Assembly (NCBI RefSeq): GCF_002006355.2
Contig: NZ_CP096981.1
Coordinates: 1 to 64,000, forward strand
DNA length: 64,000 bases
Source: Clostridium felsineum DSM 794
GTDB taxonomy: Bacteria > Bacillota > Clostridia > Clostridiales > Clostridiaceae
Direction of reading: 5' to 3'
Each line of letters opens with the position of its first letter. Within the stretch, counting starts at the first letter, position 1. Shown one piece after another: positions 17,281 to 26,417 of the stretch. The position numbers and the translations under genes were made by a program. Under the pieces are notes generated by a model that saw only the letters and a program-made list of their open reading frames with translations, made no database searches and had not been told where the DNA came from.

Positions 17281-17315
17281 ATCCATTTTAAATTGTAATT
17301 TAATTTAAAATGGAT
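17281..17315 (+). terminator. Probable terminator after paralogue 2
   Basis: The AT-rich stem ATCCATTTTAAAT (17281-17293) / ATTTAAAATGGAT (17303-17315) is perfect over 13 bp but lacks a strong T tail, so termination may be weak. Confidence 0.5.
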
Positions 17316-17332
17316 AATATTATGTATATATA

Positions 17333-17362
17333 TTGACAGGAAATTAATAAGTAATGTATAAT
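17333..17362 (+). promoter_or_regulatory. Strong sigma-A-type promoter for the DUF1593 gene leader
   Basis: TTGACA (17333-17338) and TATAAT (17357-17362) are both perfect consensus boxes with an 18-bp spacer. Transcription would begin near 17369, about 160 bases before the start codon at 17531, leaving a leader that contains the antiterminator and terminator described next. Confidence 0.8.
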
Positions 17363-17396
17363 TAGATAAAGAAAAGGTTTTCAATTGAATAATATT

Positions 17397-17428
17397 AAGA
17401 TTGCTACTGTTTAATCAGGCGAGACTAA
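17397..17428 (+). promoter_or_regulatory. Ribonucleic antiterminator (RAT) for a BglG/LicT/SacY-family protein
   Basis: AAGATTGCTACTG, then six bases, then CAGGCGAGACT resembles the RAT consensus recognised by BglG/LicT/SacY antiterminators (GGATTGTTACTG..CAGGCAAAACC). CTG and CAG form the short stem. Its 3' half overlaps the 5' arm of the terminator at 17417-17469, which is the defining arrangement: protein binding stabilises the RAT and prevents the terminator. No BglG-type gene is in the window, so the regulator must be encoded elsewhere. The match is by eye. Confidence 0.7.
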
Positions 17429-17474
17429 GTATATAGGATGCATTTTGCATTTTTATATTAGTCTCGCCTTTTTA
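17417..17474 (+). terminator. Leader terminator (attenuator) overlapping the RAT
   Basis: The perfect 12-bp stem AGGCGAGACTAA (17417-17428) / TTAGTCTCGCCT (17458-17469) is followed by TTTTTATT. It lies between the promoter at 17333 and the DUF1593 start codon, with no gene between, so it should stop transcription within the leader unless antitermination occurs. Confidence 0.8.
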
Positions 17475-17530
17475 TTATATATAAAAAAACTGTACTAAAA
17501 AATGCTTTATTTACAAGGGGGAAAATAATA

Positions 17531-19135
17531 ATGAGAAGATCAAAGAGTTTATTAGCTATTCCATTAGTTTTAGCACTTTCTAGTAGTATACTTTCAGGCT
17601 GTACTTCTTCACAAGAAGCTGGGAATAAAAGTACTACCACCGTTAAGAAAACGTCTACAAACAGTGAAAAACCCCGTACCGTTATTACAACAGATGGAGA
17701 AGTTGATGATATGAATTCCTTTAAACGTCTTTTGTTATATTCAAATGAAATGGATATAGCGGGTATTGTTTTAAGTAGTTCAACCTATCATTATGCAGGT
17801 GACGAAAAATCAGGTGTAAAACCTTATAGATGGACAGGAACTCAGTGGGTTCAAGATGATCTAAATGCATACGAAAAGGTCTATCCTAATTTAAATGTAC
17901 AAGCTAAAGGCTTCCCTACTGCAGATTATTTAAGAAGTATATATAAAGTTGGAAATATAAAAAATGTTGGAGACATGAGCGAGGATACAGATGGTTCAAA
18001 CTTATTGAAAAAGTTGTTCTTAGATGATGATAAAAGAACCTTGTACGTTCAAACCTGGGGAGGTACAAATACCACTGCTCGAGCTTTAAAGTCTATTGAA
18101 GACCAGTATGGTAAGACAAAACAGTGGCCTGAGATTCAAAAGAAGATTAATGATAAGGTTGTAATATACATAATTTTGAATCAAGATTCTACTTATTCTA
18201 ATTACATAGCAAAAAAGTGGCCTAAAATTAAAATTTTAAATGATCAAAGTAATTTTTGGCGTTTTGCCTATGCTTGGAAGTTCAATCCATCACAAGTTAA
18301 TGGCACCTTTAGTGGAGATTGGATGAATTCAAATATAAAATCAGGACATGGACCATTGTTTGATAGATATGCCTTGATGGGAGATGGAAACCATATTAAT
18401 GGAGAATTAGAAGATGAGCAAAGAGGAAGTGATGCTTATCTTGAAAAAAATCCACAATATAAGAAAAATGAGTTCATATCTGAAGGTGATTCACCATCCT
18501 TCTTGTATTTAGTTAATAATGGTTTAAGAAGCTACGATAATCCTGAATACGGCGGCTGGGGTGGTAGATTTACTGAAACCAATAATACACTGTGGCAAAA
18601 TAATGCATTAGATTATGATCCATATACTAAACAATATGAAGCTGAATATTCTTTAATGAGATGGTTTGATGATGCACAAAAGGACTTTGCGTCTAGAGTA
18701 GCTTGGTGTACCGCCGCCACTTATAAAGATGCAAACCATGCACCAACTTTAACAATTAAAGAAGGAAATAATATAGAAGCAGCTGCAGGAGATAAAGTAA
18801 CTCTTCATGCTATTGGAAAGGATCCAGATGGAGACAAACTTACCTACAGTTGGTTACACTACGCTGAAGCCGATAGTTACAGTGAATCAAAGGTTAAAAA
18901 GAATAAGGTGGAACAAAATAAAAATCAAGGGCTTATATTTAGTATTTATCGTAAGCTTGCAAAGAATGAAACTGTAGATAATTTGAAATTAACTGGAAGT
19001 AGTACTAGTACCATGTCTTTTACAGTACCAAAGGATGCTAAAAAAGGTGATACCATCGAAATTATAGCTCAGGTTCAAGATAATGGTAAATTTACGTTAA
19101 AGCATTATCAACGTGTTATTATAACAGTTAAATAA
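17531..19135 (+). CDS. DUF1593/Sde182-like lipoprotein (nucleoside hydrolase-like fold)
   Basis: This is a 534-residue lipoprotein with signal peptide and lipobox LSGC (lipidated Cys24). The N-terminal domain (about 48-345) belongs to DUF1593, a nucleoside-hydrolase-like fold. TTDGEVDDMNSFKRLL (54-66) resembles the metal-binding D-x-D-x-x-x-DD loop, and TWGGTNTTARAL follows. The C-terminal domain (about 400-534) has the Sde182 C-terminal signature HAPTLTIKEGN, KDPDGDKLTYSW, then a beta-sandwich. Relatives are found with polysaccharide-degrading genes in Saccharophagus and in clostridia; the reaction is not established. It is tethered outside the membrane. The leader carries a RAT and terminator, so expression probably depends on a PTS sugar. 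Confidence 0.82.
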   Translation: MRRSKSLLAIPLVLALSSSILSGCTSSQEAGNKSTTTVKKTSTNSEKPRTVITTDGEVDDMNSFKRLLLYSNEMDIAGIVLSSSTYHYAGDEKSGVKPYRWTGTQWVQDDLNAYEKVYPNLNVQAKGFPTADYLRSIYKVGNIKNVGDMSEDTDGSNLLKKLFLDDDKRTLYVQTWGGTNTTARALKSIEDQYGKTKQWPEIQKKINDKVVIYIILNQDSTYSNYIAKKWPKIKILNDQSNFWRFAYAWKFNPSQVNGTFSGDWMNSNIKSGHGPLFDRYALMGDGNHINGELEDEQRGSDAYLEKNPQYKKNEFISEGDSPSFLYLVNNGLRSYDNPEYGGWGGRFTETNNTLWQNNALDYDPYTKQYEAEYSLMRWFDDAQKDFASRVAWCTAATYKDANHAPTLTIKEGNNIEAAAGDKVTLHAIGKDPDGDKLTYSWLHYAEADSYSESKVKKNKVEQNKNQGLIFSIYRKLAKNETVDNLKLTGSSTSTMSFTVPKDAKKGDTIEIIAQVQDNGKFTLKHYQRVIITVK

Positions 19136-19263
19136 GTGTTAAAAAGTGTAGAGAGCTTTATAAGTTTTCTGCACTTTCTGCTATATATTTTTAAATAAGC
19201 TAGGTTCTCGAGTTATAGATATACAAAGTTTTATTTATATCTATAAAACTATTTGTAGGTTAA

Positions 19264-19356
19264 TCAACAATAGCTAGTAATTTAATATCAAGTAAATATG
19301 GCAAGAAAGTTCCTTTTGTTGAGGTTTCAGCTACAAATGGATATTTCCATAGATAA
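19264..19356 (+). pseudogene. Relic of a third copy of the 15774/16730 paralogue family
   Basis: A short frame between stop codons reads IASNLISSKYGKKVPF then VEVSATNGYFHR. Its first part matches the linker of paralogue 2 (SSSLISSK) and its second part matches the family C-terminus (GKEVRFVVVSARTGYFHG). The roughly 100 residues between are missing. It is therefore an in-frame internal deletion of an older third copy. It lies in the otherwise empty 447 bp between the DUF1593 gene and the GH35 gene. Confidence 0.65.
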
Positions 19357-19582
19357 TAAACTTATACCGATAGTAAACGATTTCTTTTCATATTTCAATA
19401 TGTAGGAATTTGTAGGGTTATATGATTTATTTATATCAAAAATTCGCCAAATTTCATGATAATACAAGATATGGGTCTAGAATTCGTTACCATTTATAGC
19501 TTGGGTATTTTAATTATGGGTAAATATGCTATAATATGAATGTAAAGCATTACATACTAAAATATACATAAGGGGGATAATT

Positions 19583-22516
19583 ATGAGAAAGGATACTAAA
19601 AAGATAGTTGCCTATGCTTTGAGCCTTGGTCTTTCTACATCTGTGGTAGCAGTACCTTCTCCAGCACATGCTGCGGATACAAAGCTGCCAACAGCCTTAA
19701 GTAATAATGGTTCATTTAGATTACCAGCTCAGCAAGGAATAACCGGAACACATAACGTTTCTTTTGACCACTATTCGCTTATGATTGATGGTAAAAGAAC
19801 CTTTCTTTATTCTGGTGAATTCGATTATTGGAGACTTCCTAGTCAATCAGGTTGGATGGATGTACTTCAAAAAATGAAGGCAGCAGGTTTTAATGCTGTT
19901 ACCATCTATTTTAACTGGGATTTTCATTCACCAGCCAAAGGAAAGTATGATTTTACTGGAATTCGTGATGTTGATAAGCTTCTTACAATGGCACAAAAGG
20001 TTGGGTTATATGTGGTGGCAAGACCAGGTCCATATATAAATGCGGAAACTGATGGTGGAGGATATCCAGGTTGGTTAACTACTCAGGCGGGACGTGCACG
20101 TACAGCAGCACCAGACTATACTGAAGCTTATAGAGAATGGATGAGTAATATAGATCCAATTATTGCAAAGCATCAGATTACAAAGGGTGGAAATGTAATA
20201 TTATATCAAGTAGAAAATGAATACAGTGCTAAGGATGCAGTGTATATGCAGCAAATTCAAGATAAAGCACATGCTGATGGAATAAATGTTCCAACCTTCC
20301 ACAATGACAAAAGTGGTCCTAAGGGAAATTGGGCAAGTGGAGCTGGAGCTCCTGATATGTATGCCTTCGACAGTTATCCAGGCTTAGCAGGGCTTCCAAG
20401 TTATTATGGAAATCCACGTCAATTTGCACCAAAGAGTCCAGTATTTTTGGCGGAATTAGGTGGTGGCTGGTTTGATCCTTGGGGAGGAAAGAGCTATAGT
20501 ACACTTTCAAATACGTATAATGCAAGCTATGAAAACGTTTTATACAATCATGTAGTATCTGAAGGTGCCACTATGATGAGTATATATATGACTTACGGAG
20601 GAACAAACTGGGGTTATTTACCTTTCCCGGGTGTATATTCTTCTTATGATTACACCTCCGCAATAAGTGAAAGCCGTCAGCTTGGAGAAAAATACAACGA
20701 AGAAAAATTATTGGCAACTATGTATAGAACCTTGTCGCCACTTACAAAAACAGAAACTTTAGCACCAGCTGCGGCACCAAGTAATCAAAATTTACTACTT
20801 AATGCAATGCAAAATCCAGACACGGGAACTCAATTTTATGTGCTTCGTCACAGTAAGGGAAATTCTAGTGAGGACGACACTACAACTATGAAAATTCAAA
20901 GTGCAGATGGAACTTATACCCTTCCTCAAGAACCTGGTACGTCTATTGATATTAATGGACAAGAATCAAAATTTATGGTAGCTAATTACCAGTTTGGGTC
21001 CCAGCACTTAGTGTATTCAACTTCAAATTTGTATACACATTTAACACAGGGAAACCGTGATACTGCAGTATTCTATGGAGGTGCAGGAACTGATGGTGAA
21101 ACCACTCTCCGTTATAAAACCGAACCAAAGGTTACTGTTTTGTCAGGAGATGTAAAGTCAAAATATGATCCGGCAACTGGTGATTTACGCTTGAATTACA
21201 AACATGATGAAAATATTTCACGTGTTTTAATAAAGGATGGCAATAAAGAATTAATGCTTATTTTAACAAGTAATAAAACTGCTGAAACTTTCTGGCTTCA
21301 AGACACTAAAGAAGGTAAGGTTTTAGTAAAAGGACCTTATTTATTGAGATCTGCTTCAGTACGTAATAAGAGCCTTTTAGAGCTTCAAGGAGATGTGGAT
21401 AAAGAAACCACTGTTGAGGTTCTAAGTCCAGTAAATAGAATTAGCTGGAATGGCGAAGAAGTTAAGGCAGAAAAAACACCATATGGAACTTATACCTTTT
21501 CTCTTGGAAGTCCACAGGAGGTTACAGTTCCACAGCTTACAAATTGGAAATACTCTAATGAAAATGAAGAAACTCAGCAAAATTTTGATGATTCTTCCTT
21601 TGTAAATGCAGATAAGACAACTACTAATAATCCTACAAAGCCTTTGACAAAAACGGTTTTATATGAGGATGATTATGGTTTCCATCATGGAATGGTTTGG
21701 ATGCGTGGACACTTTAAAGCAAGTGGAAAGGAGACAGGAATTACACTTGACGGTGAAGGTGGAGCAAATGGTGCTTACGGCGTATGGCTCAATGGCTCTT
21801 ATTTAGGTTCTTCCTTAAGTGGAGCTAAAACTTTTAATTTTCCTGAAGGTAGTTTAAAGAAGGATGAAGATAATGTTATAGCTGTACTAGTCCAAAACAT
21901 GGGACATGATGAAGATGGCGGCTGTAAGGATTCACAGAAAAATCCTCGTGGACTTGTTAATGCAGCTTTAGTAGGAGATTCTACAGAATTAACTTGGAAA
22001 ATGCAAGGTAATAAAGGTGGAGAAAATTTAATTGATCCTGTTAGAGGTGTAATGAACGCAGGAGGCTTATACGGTGAAAATAATGGTTTTGCTCTTCCAA
22101 ACTATCCAGATAATACTTGGAAAACTATAAGTGCTTCAGGAAATAAGGATGCACTTAATGCAGGTGTTTATTGGTACAGAACCTCATTTAAAATAAATTT
22201 CCCTAAAATGAGTGATGTTCCAATGGGACTTTCTATTAATGATGATAAAACTAAGAATTATCGTGCATATATTTATATTAATGGATGGCTTGTAGGTCAA
22301 TACATCAATAATTTAGGACCTCAAACTGTATTCTCACTTCCAAGCGGAGTGTTAGATCCAGACGGCAAAAATACAGTTGCCATTGCAGTTTGGTCACTTG
22401 ATGGTTCATCAATAGATACTAGCAAAATAACCTTACAAAAACTAGGTAACTATGCAGGTGGAGTACCAGTTAAAATGAATAAAAGTCCAAATTATCACGA
22501 TATTTTTAATAGGTAG
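19583..22516 (+). CDS. Secreted GH35 beta-galactosidase
   Basis: This is a 977-residue secreted beta-galactosidase. Residues 1-30 are a signal peptide ending in AHA. The GH35 barrel (about 60-385) includes LYSGEFDYWRLP, FNAVTIYFNWDFHSP, ARPGPYINAE, the acid/base Glu213 in YQVENEYS and the nucleophile Glu291 in FLAELGGGW. Then come GH35 beta-galactosidase domain 2-like segments and, from about 650, jelly-roll domains with WMRGHFKASGKETG, GAYGVWLNGSYLGS and YIYINGWLVGQY. This large architecture resembles fungal and clostridial GH35 enzymes acting on galactan side chains of pectin or xyloglucan. AAGGGGG precedes ATG 19583. A strong terminator follows. Confidence 0.9.
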   Translation: MRKDTKKIVAYALSLGLSTSVVAVPSPAHAADTKLPTALSNNGSFRLPAQQGITGTHNVSFDHYSLMIDGKRTFLYSGEFDYWRLPSQSGWMDVLQKMKAAGFNAVTIYFNWDFHSPAKGKYDFTGIRDVDKLLTMAQKVGLYVVARPGPYINAETDGGGYPGWLTTQAGRARTAAPDYTEAYREWMSNIDPIIAKHQITKGGNVILYQVENEYSAKDAVYMQQIQDKAHADGINVPTFHNDKSGPKGNWASGAGAPDMYAFDSYPGLAGLPSYYGNPRQFAPKSPVFLAELGGGWFDPWGGKSYSTLSNTYNASYENVLYNHVVSEGATMMSIYMTYGGTNWGYLPFPGVYSSYDYTSAISESRQLGEKYNEEKLLATMYRTLSPLTKTETLAPAAAPSNQNLLLNAMQNPDTGTQFYVLRHSKGNSSEDDTTTMKIQSADGTYTLPQEPGTSIDINGQESKFMVANYQFGSQHLVYSTSNLYTHLTQGNRDTAVFYGGAGTDGETTLRYKTEPKVTVLSGDVKSKYDPATGDLRLNYKHDENISRVLIKDGNKELMLILTSNKTAETFWLQDTKEGKVLVKGPYLLRSASVRNKSLLELQGDVDKETTVEVLSPVNRISWNGEEVKAEKTPYGTYTFSLGSPQEVTVPQLTNWKYSNENEETQQNFDDSSFVNADKTTTNNPTKPLTKTVLYEDDYGFHHGMVWMRGHFKASGKETGITLDGEGGANGAYGVWLNGSYLGSSLSGAKTFNFPEGSLKKDEDNVIAVLVQNMGHDEDGGCKDSQKNPRGLVNAALVGDSTELTWKMQGNKGGENLIDPVRGVMNAGGLYGENNGFALPNYPDNTWKTISASGNKDALNAGVYWYRTSFKINFPKMSDVPMGLSINDDKTKNYRAYIYINGWLVGQYINNLGPQTVFSLPSGVLDPDGKNTVAIAVWSLDGSSIDTSKITLQKLGNYAGGVPVKMNKSPNYHDIFNR

Positions 22517-22519
22517 TAA

Positions 22520-22558
22520 AAAACCCCGCAAGTTGAAATAACTTGCGGGGGTTTCTTT
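22520..22558 (+). terminator. Terminator between convergent GH35 and BNR-protein genes
   Basis: The stem AAAACCCCGCAAGTT (22520-22534) / AACTTGCGGGGGTTT (22540-22554), with a 5-base loop and a T-rich tail, is G+C-rich against its surroundings. The A run on its left allows it to work in both directions. Confidence 0.85.
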
Positions 22559-22593
22559 ATAGTTTTTTATATAGTTGTGTGCGCAATTTAATA

Positions 22594-23781
22594 TTATTTA
22601 TGACCATTCAAAGACAAGCTAGAAAGAGGTATTCTAGTAAACTGCACATCTTCTTTATTAGTAGAATATGATACATATAAATATCCATTGTAAACCATAG
22701 ATTTAGGATAGCTGTAGCCTAAAGTCTTATATTTGCCTGTATACTGTTGAGGCTGTAAATCAGTGCCCCCTTGTCTTAAAACATAAGCCTTATTAAAATT
22801 TTTGCCATCCTTGCTTAAGGTTATAGCTAAAGGTATACGAATTTTGCTATTTACTGGATTTCCAACCATGTAAGCTGTGCCATCAGGAAGATTTCCTGCA
22901 CTTTGTTTTGCACGTGAATCAGGCATGTCTGTTACTACTGGTGTGGACCAGGTTTTACCGTTATCTAGGCTAACAGAAGCTAAACGGCGGTAAGTTCCAG
23001 CTTGATCACGAAAAACCATAACCACAGCTCCATCTTTTCTTACAAATAGGCTTGGTTCTAGCTCTCTTGAAGAAGCACCGGTGTAAGGCAAATTTGTAAA
23101 CTTAGCTCGAGTCCAACCTCTGATTCCAGAAGCATCATCAGTGTATATAGGTGCTGCTATTAAGCCTGGCTTAAAATGAGCAGCGTTTATTATACGACCA
23201 TTTTTTAGCACATGAGGATCTTGCTCTAAAATACCCTGCATATGACTTCCATCAGCCATTTTAACTGGTTTTAATTTTGACCAGTTTATGCCATCTGTAC
23301 TAGAAGCGTAGTAGCTAAAGCCGCCTTTTGGAGAAACATTAGAAGGCCAAACATTCACATAAGCTATTAATTTATTCTTGTGTACTAAAAAGCCTCCTGT
23401 GGTGCAGTAGCTGTTACTAGTAGGTGAGGCTAATTTTATAGGGGAAGACCAATTAATACCATCCTTACTACGGCTGTAGACTACAGAGGTATCAGGTGCA
23501 TCTTCATCCTTCTCTGAGCTTTGCCACTGGCAATAAAGGTAACCTTTGAAAGCTGTCATAACTACACAATTGCTGTATTTATTAGTAGAAGCTGAAGGAT
23601 GAAAAACAGTTACAGTTTCTGCTCCTTTAGCTGTATTTAAGCCTAAATTATCTGGTTTTGTTTGGTCAAATAGACCTGGTTTAACTGAAAAAGGTGCATC
23701 TTGAGCCTTTGTATTTATAGAAAAAGTGCTGAAAGCAACAGCAAAGCTCATAATAAGTATTGCTAAAGTTTTTTTACGCAT
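22594..23781 (-). CDS. Secreted BNR/Asp-box sialidase-fold protein
   Basis: This is a 395-residue secreted protein with a signal peptide (about 1-26). Four Asp-box motifs mark a six-bladed sialidase-type propeller: SKDGINWSSP, STDGINWSKL, SLDNGKTWST and SKDGKNFNKA. Other features are ELEPSLFVRKDGAVVMVFRDQAG and a SAGNLPDGTAYMVGNP segment, as in BNR_2-type proteins from polysaccharide loci. True sialidase activity is not implied; related propellers include glycosidases and lyases for pectic sugars. The gene starts 12 bp after the PL1 pectate lyase gene on the same strand, so the two probably form an operon acting on pectin. Confidence 0.78.
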   Translation of the reverse strand: MRKKTLAILIMSFAVAFSTFSINTKAQDAPFSVKPGLFDQTKPDNLGLNTAKGAETVTVFHPSASTNKYSNCVVMTAFKGYLYCQWQSSEKDEDAPDTSVVYSRSKDGINWSSPIKLASPTSNSYCTTGGFLVHKNKLIAYVNVWPSNVSPKGGFSYYASSTDGINWSKLKPVKMADGSHMQGILEQDPHVLKNGRIINAAHFKPGLIAAPIYTDDASGIRGWTRAKFTNLPYTGASSRELEPSLFVRKDGAVVMVFRDQAGTYRRLASVSLDNGKTWSTPVVTDMPDSRAKQSAGNLPDGTAYMVGNPVNSKIRIPLAITLSKDGKNFNKAYVLRQGGTDLQPQQYTGKYKTLGYSYPKSMVYNGYLYVSYSTNKEDVQFTRIPLSSLSLNGHK

Positions 23782-23793
23782 TTAAAAACCCTC

Positions 23794-26130
23794 CTATTTA
23801 TATCTAACATTATCGCCAGCTAGTTCGTCTAGATACATTTCAAGATTTGTGTAACCATCCTTTGAAAGATTAAGTCCATTTGCATCTGATGGATCATTTG
23901 GATTTAGGCCATGTTTAATTTCCCACTGATCGCTGATACCATCATGATCAGAATCAATTGGAGCAGTTCCTCCTTGAAGTTTAGGGTATCCACCAACATC
24001 ATCTTGAGAATCTATAATTCCTTTTAGATGGTCAACACTGCCGGTATAGGTGTAGGTACCAGTTTTAACCTCTTTAATATATCTTGTATCAAGGTAATCA
24101 CGTTTAGGTTTTGTAGCACCTGCATTTTTTAACACATTTTCGTAAGCCTGATCAGCAGTTTCAGTTTTAACATAGGATGGGAAAAAAGGAACATTACTTC
24201 TAACCTTATCTATAGTTTCAAATTTAGATCCAGCCTTTTTCCAATTATCACTGCCTGGATTTAGTACCGTTGAGCCAGTATTTGAAACCATTTTGTTTCC
24301 TGAAAGATAAGCCATCTGCATGTCGCCTGTATGAAGCTCATCACCATCAATGGAGAAGAAATTCATATTATTGCTTACAGGACCAGCCTTGTAGTAATTG
24401 CCTACAAAGTTAACTCTACGAACACCGCCATCAGTAGTACGATCTTTGTAGTTGTAAACAACGTTATTAGTTATATCTAAATAGCCCGCATAGTGGCGTC
24501 CATCCTGCTCTAAGCCACCAGCTAGAGACCAGTTTCTTCCTGTGCAATTTGTGAGTAAATTATGATGGAAGCTTCCTATATTTCCACCAATAGAGCCTGC
24601 AAAGGAATGACGCTGACTTCCTGTGTGATCCTTTGTTTTATCGTTATAATGCATTGAGGCGTTTAAAGCTTCTGCGATAATGTTGTTTTGGAAGGTTATG
24701 TTATGTGCTCCCCTAGAACTTGTCCCTTCATCTATAGACCAAGATATAGAACAGTGATCTATAATACTATTATTTGAGCTTGCCATGCCCATTCCATCCA
24801 TGGCTTCACCACAGGCATCACCAACTCTAAGTCTTACATCTCTTATTATTACATCATTAGCGGAAGCTAGTCCAAAAGCATATTGAGTTAAGGTAATACC
24901 ATCACCAGGAGCTGTTTGTCCTGCAACGTAAACATCTCCCCCATCAAAAGGTACAGCAAGTCTGCTCTTTAAAGTAATAACTCCACCTACTCTAAAAACT
25001 ATTACCCTAGGTCCCTTTTGATTTTCTATAGCATCACGAAGACTTCCAGGGCCAGCGTCATTTAAGTTTGTAACTTCAATAACCCTGCCTCCACGGCCCC
25101 CTCTAGCATAGCGTCCATAACCCTCAGCTGTTGGAAAGGCTAAATGAGCTACTCTAAAGGAATGAACTTCTCCTTTTGTTACTTTACCATCCTTATCTCT
25201 TTCATCTACACGCCAATAGTAGGTATTCATAGGAGAAAGATTTTTTATAGGGTAGGTTGTAGTGTTTCTAGTTCCTTTAAAGGCTTGAGAACGTTTACTT
25301 GCAGCGCTTACTGAATCAAAATCAGTGCCTAAATATATATCATGACTAACAGCACCCTCACCTGCTGTCCAAGATAATTCATTTTTATCTAAATGGTCGT
25401 CCCCATTTTTAGGATTCGGCTTTGATATACTTTTAAAAGGATTTACTCCATCGATTTCAAAAGCATTTAATACTGCATTATTATATGTACCATTGCCTTC
25501 AGGCTTTATTAATACAGTAACAGTTTGTCCTTCTATTGCATTAAAAGATATGTAAGCTCTACCAGCATTATCATCATCTGTAACTCTAGTAGGTCCACCT
25601 ATGCCAGTTGCTTTTACTTCACCACCATTAACTGAAAGGGACATGGTGCTGCCTTTTACATCATCATAAAAACTGTGCCAGGTGGTAAGTGTATGTGTAC
25701 CACTGGATAAGCCTGATATTTCTAATTTTATTGTACCATCACTAGCAGCATTGTTAACGGTTACACCATCTAGAGTAAGGGTTGGACTATTTAAAGAAGA
25801 TTGAACAAGACCTTTACACCAACCAGATTTTATACCATCTCCAGTAGTTCCCCCATCACTTAATTTAAAGGTAACACCATTATAGGTTTGAGACGCAGAA
25901 GTTCCGCTAGTAACTACCCAATTGTTCCAGCCATTAGTAAACATATCGCTTCTGCCATTAGTGAAAGGAGCAATATCAACCTTGATGTTTTTGTTACCTA
26001 TAGCAGTTTTAGTAGCTGTTATATTAGGAATGTTTTTGCATCTGGCATAGGTTTTAGCACTGAACATAGAAGCCGAAGTAGTTACAAGTGCTAAAACTAA
26101 AATACTACTTAATACTTTTTTCTTTTCCAT
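23794..26130 (-). CDS. Secreted multidomain PL1-type pectate lyase
   Basis: This is a 778-residue secreted polysaccharide lyase. It has a signal peptide (about 1-30), a carbohydrate-binding-like beta-sandwich (about 50-228) and a fibronectin-III-like module (about 235-327, YPIKNLSPMNTYYWRVDE). The right-handed beta-helix catalytic domain (about 330-690) has AEGYGRYARGGRGG, TNLNDAGPGSLRDAI, IVFRVGGVI and IIDHCSISWSIDEG, and a C-terminal calcium-type repeat reads DSDHDGISDQWEIKHGLNPND. These are signatures of PL1-family pectate lyases, which cleave polygalacturonate by beta-elimination. A cre-like site upstream suggests catabolite repression. Confidence 0.88.
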   Translation of the reverse strand: MEKKKVLSSILVLALVTTSASMFSAKTYARCKNIPNITATKTAIGNKNIKVDIAPFTNGRSDMFTNGWNNWVVTSGTSASQTYNGVTFKLSDGGTTGDGIKSGWCKGLVQSSLNSPTLTLDGVTVNNAASDGTIKLEISGLSSGTHTLTTWHSFYDDVKGSTMSLSVNGGEVKATGIGGPTRVTDDDNAGRAYISFNAIEGQTVTVLIKPEGNGTYNNAVLNAFEIDGVNPFKSISKPNPKNGDDHLDKNELSWTAGEGAVSHDIYLGTDFDSVSAASKRSQAFKGTRNTTTYPIKNLSPMNTYYWRVDERDKDGKVTKGEVHSFRVAHLAFPTAEGYGRYARGGRGGRVIEVTNLNDAGPGSLRDAIENQKGPRVIVFRVGGVITLKSRLAVPFDGGDVYVAGQTAPGDGITLTQYAFGLASANDVIIRDVRLRVGDACGEAMDGMGMASSNNSIIDHCSISWSIDEGTSSRGAHNITFQNNIIAEALNASMHYNDKTKDHTGSQRHSFAGSIGGNIGSFHHNLLTNCTGRNWSLAGGLEQDGRHYAGYLDITNNVVYNYKDRTTDGGVRRVNFVGNYYKAGPVSNNMNFFSIDGDELHTGDMQMAYLSGNKMVSNTGSTVLNPGSDNWKKAGSKFETIDKVRSNVPFFPSYVKTETADQAYENVLKNAGATKPKRDYLDTRYIKEVKTGTYTYTGSVDHLKGIIDSQDDVGGYPKLQGGTAPIDSDHDGISDQWEIKHGLNPNDPSDANGLNLSKDGYTNLEMYLDELAGDNVRYK

Positions 26131-26185
26131 AAGAAATCCCCCTTGGATATATGTATTAGTTTTTAAACAAGATAAACAAGTGCTT

Positions 26186-26199
26186 TGAAATCGTTTTCT
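26186..26199. promoter_or_regulatory. Probable cre site upstream of the pectate lyase operon
   Basis: TGAAATCGTTTTCT matches the cre consensus at 13 of 14 positions and lies 56 bp upstream of the PL1 start codon, where CcpA binding would block transcription. Confidence 0.6.
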
Positions 26200-26386
26200 A
26201 AAATAATTTCAATAAACCAAATAATTCATTGTTAACGTAAACAATTATAGCATTTAAATGGATATTTTTACAATTTTTAAATTCATCTAAAATAACGGAT
26301 AAGAGTAAAATAAAGACTAAATACTTCTTTTTACCACAAAATTTGTAAGAAACTTGGTTGTTTTTGTAGATTTCTTAGTAAACAAA

Positions 26387-26415
26387 AAAATCAGAGTTTG
26401 TAAAACTCTAATTTT
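26387..26415 (-). terminator. Terminator of the NRAMP transporter gene
   Basis: Read on the minus strand, ATTAGAGTTT and AAACTCTGAT pair around a 3-base loop (one G-U pair), flanked by an A run and followed by TTTTTTT. It lies immediately after the stop codon at 26418. Confidence 0.75.
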
Positions 26416-26417
26416 TA

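Noticed and set aside
22594..23781. A true exo-sialidase
   Set aside because: Asp boxes show the fold, but the arginine triad and Tyr/Glu pair of sialidases could not be assigned and the context is pectin degradation.
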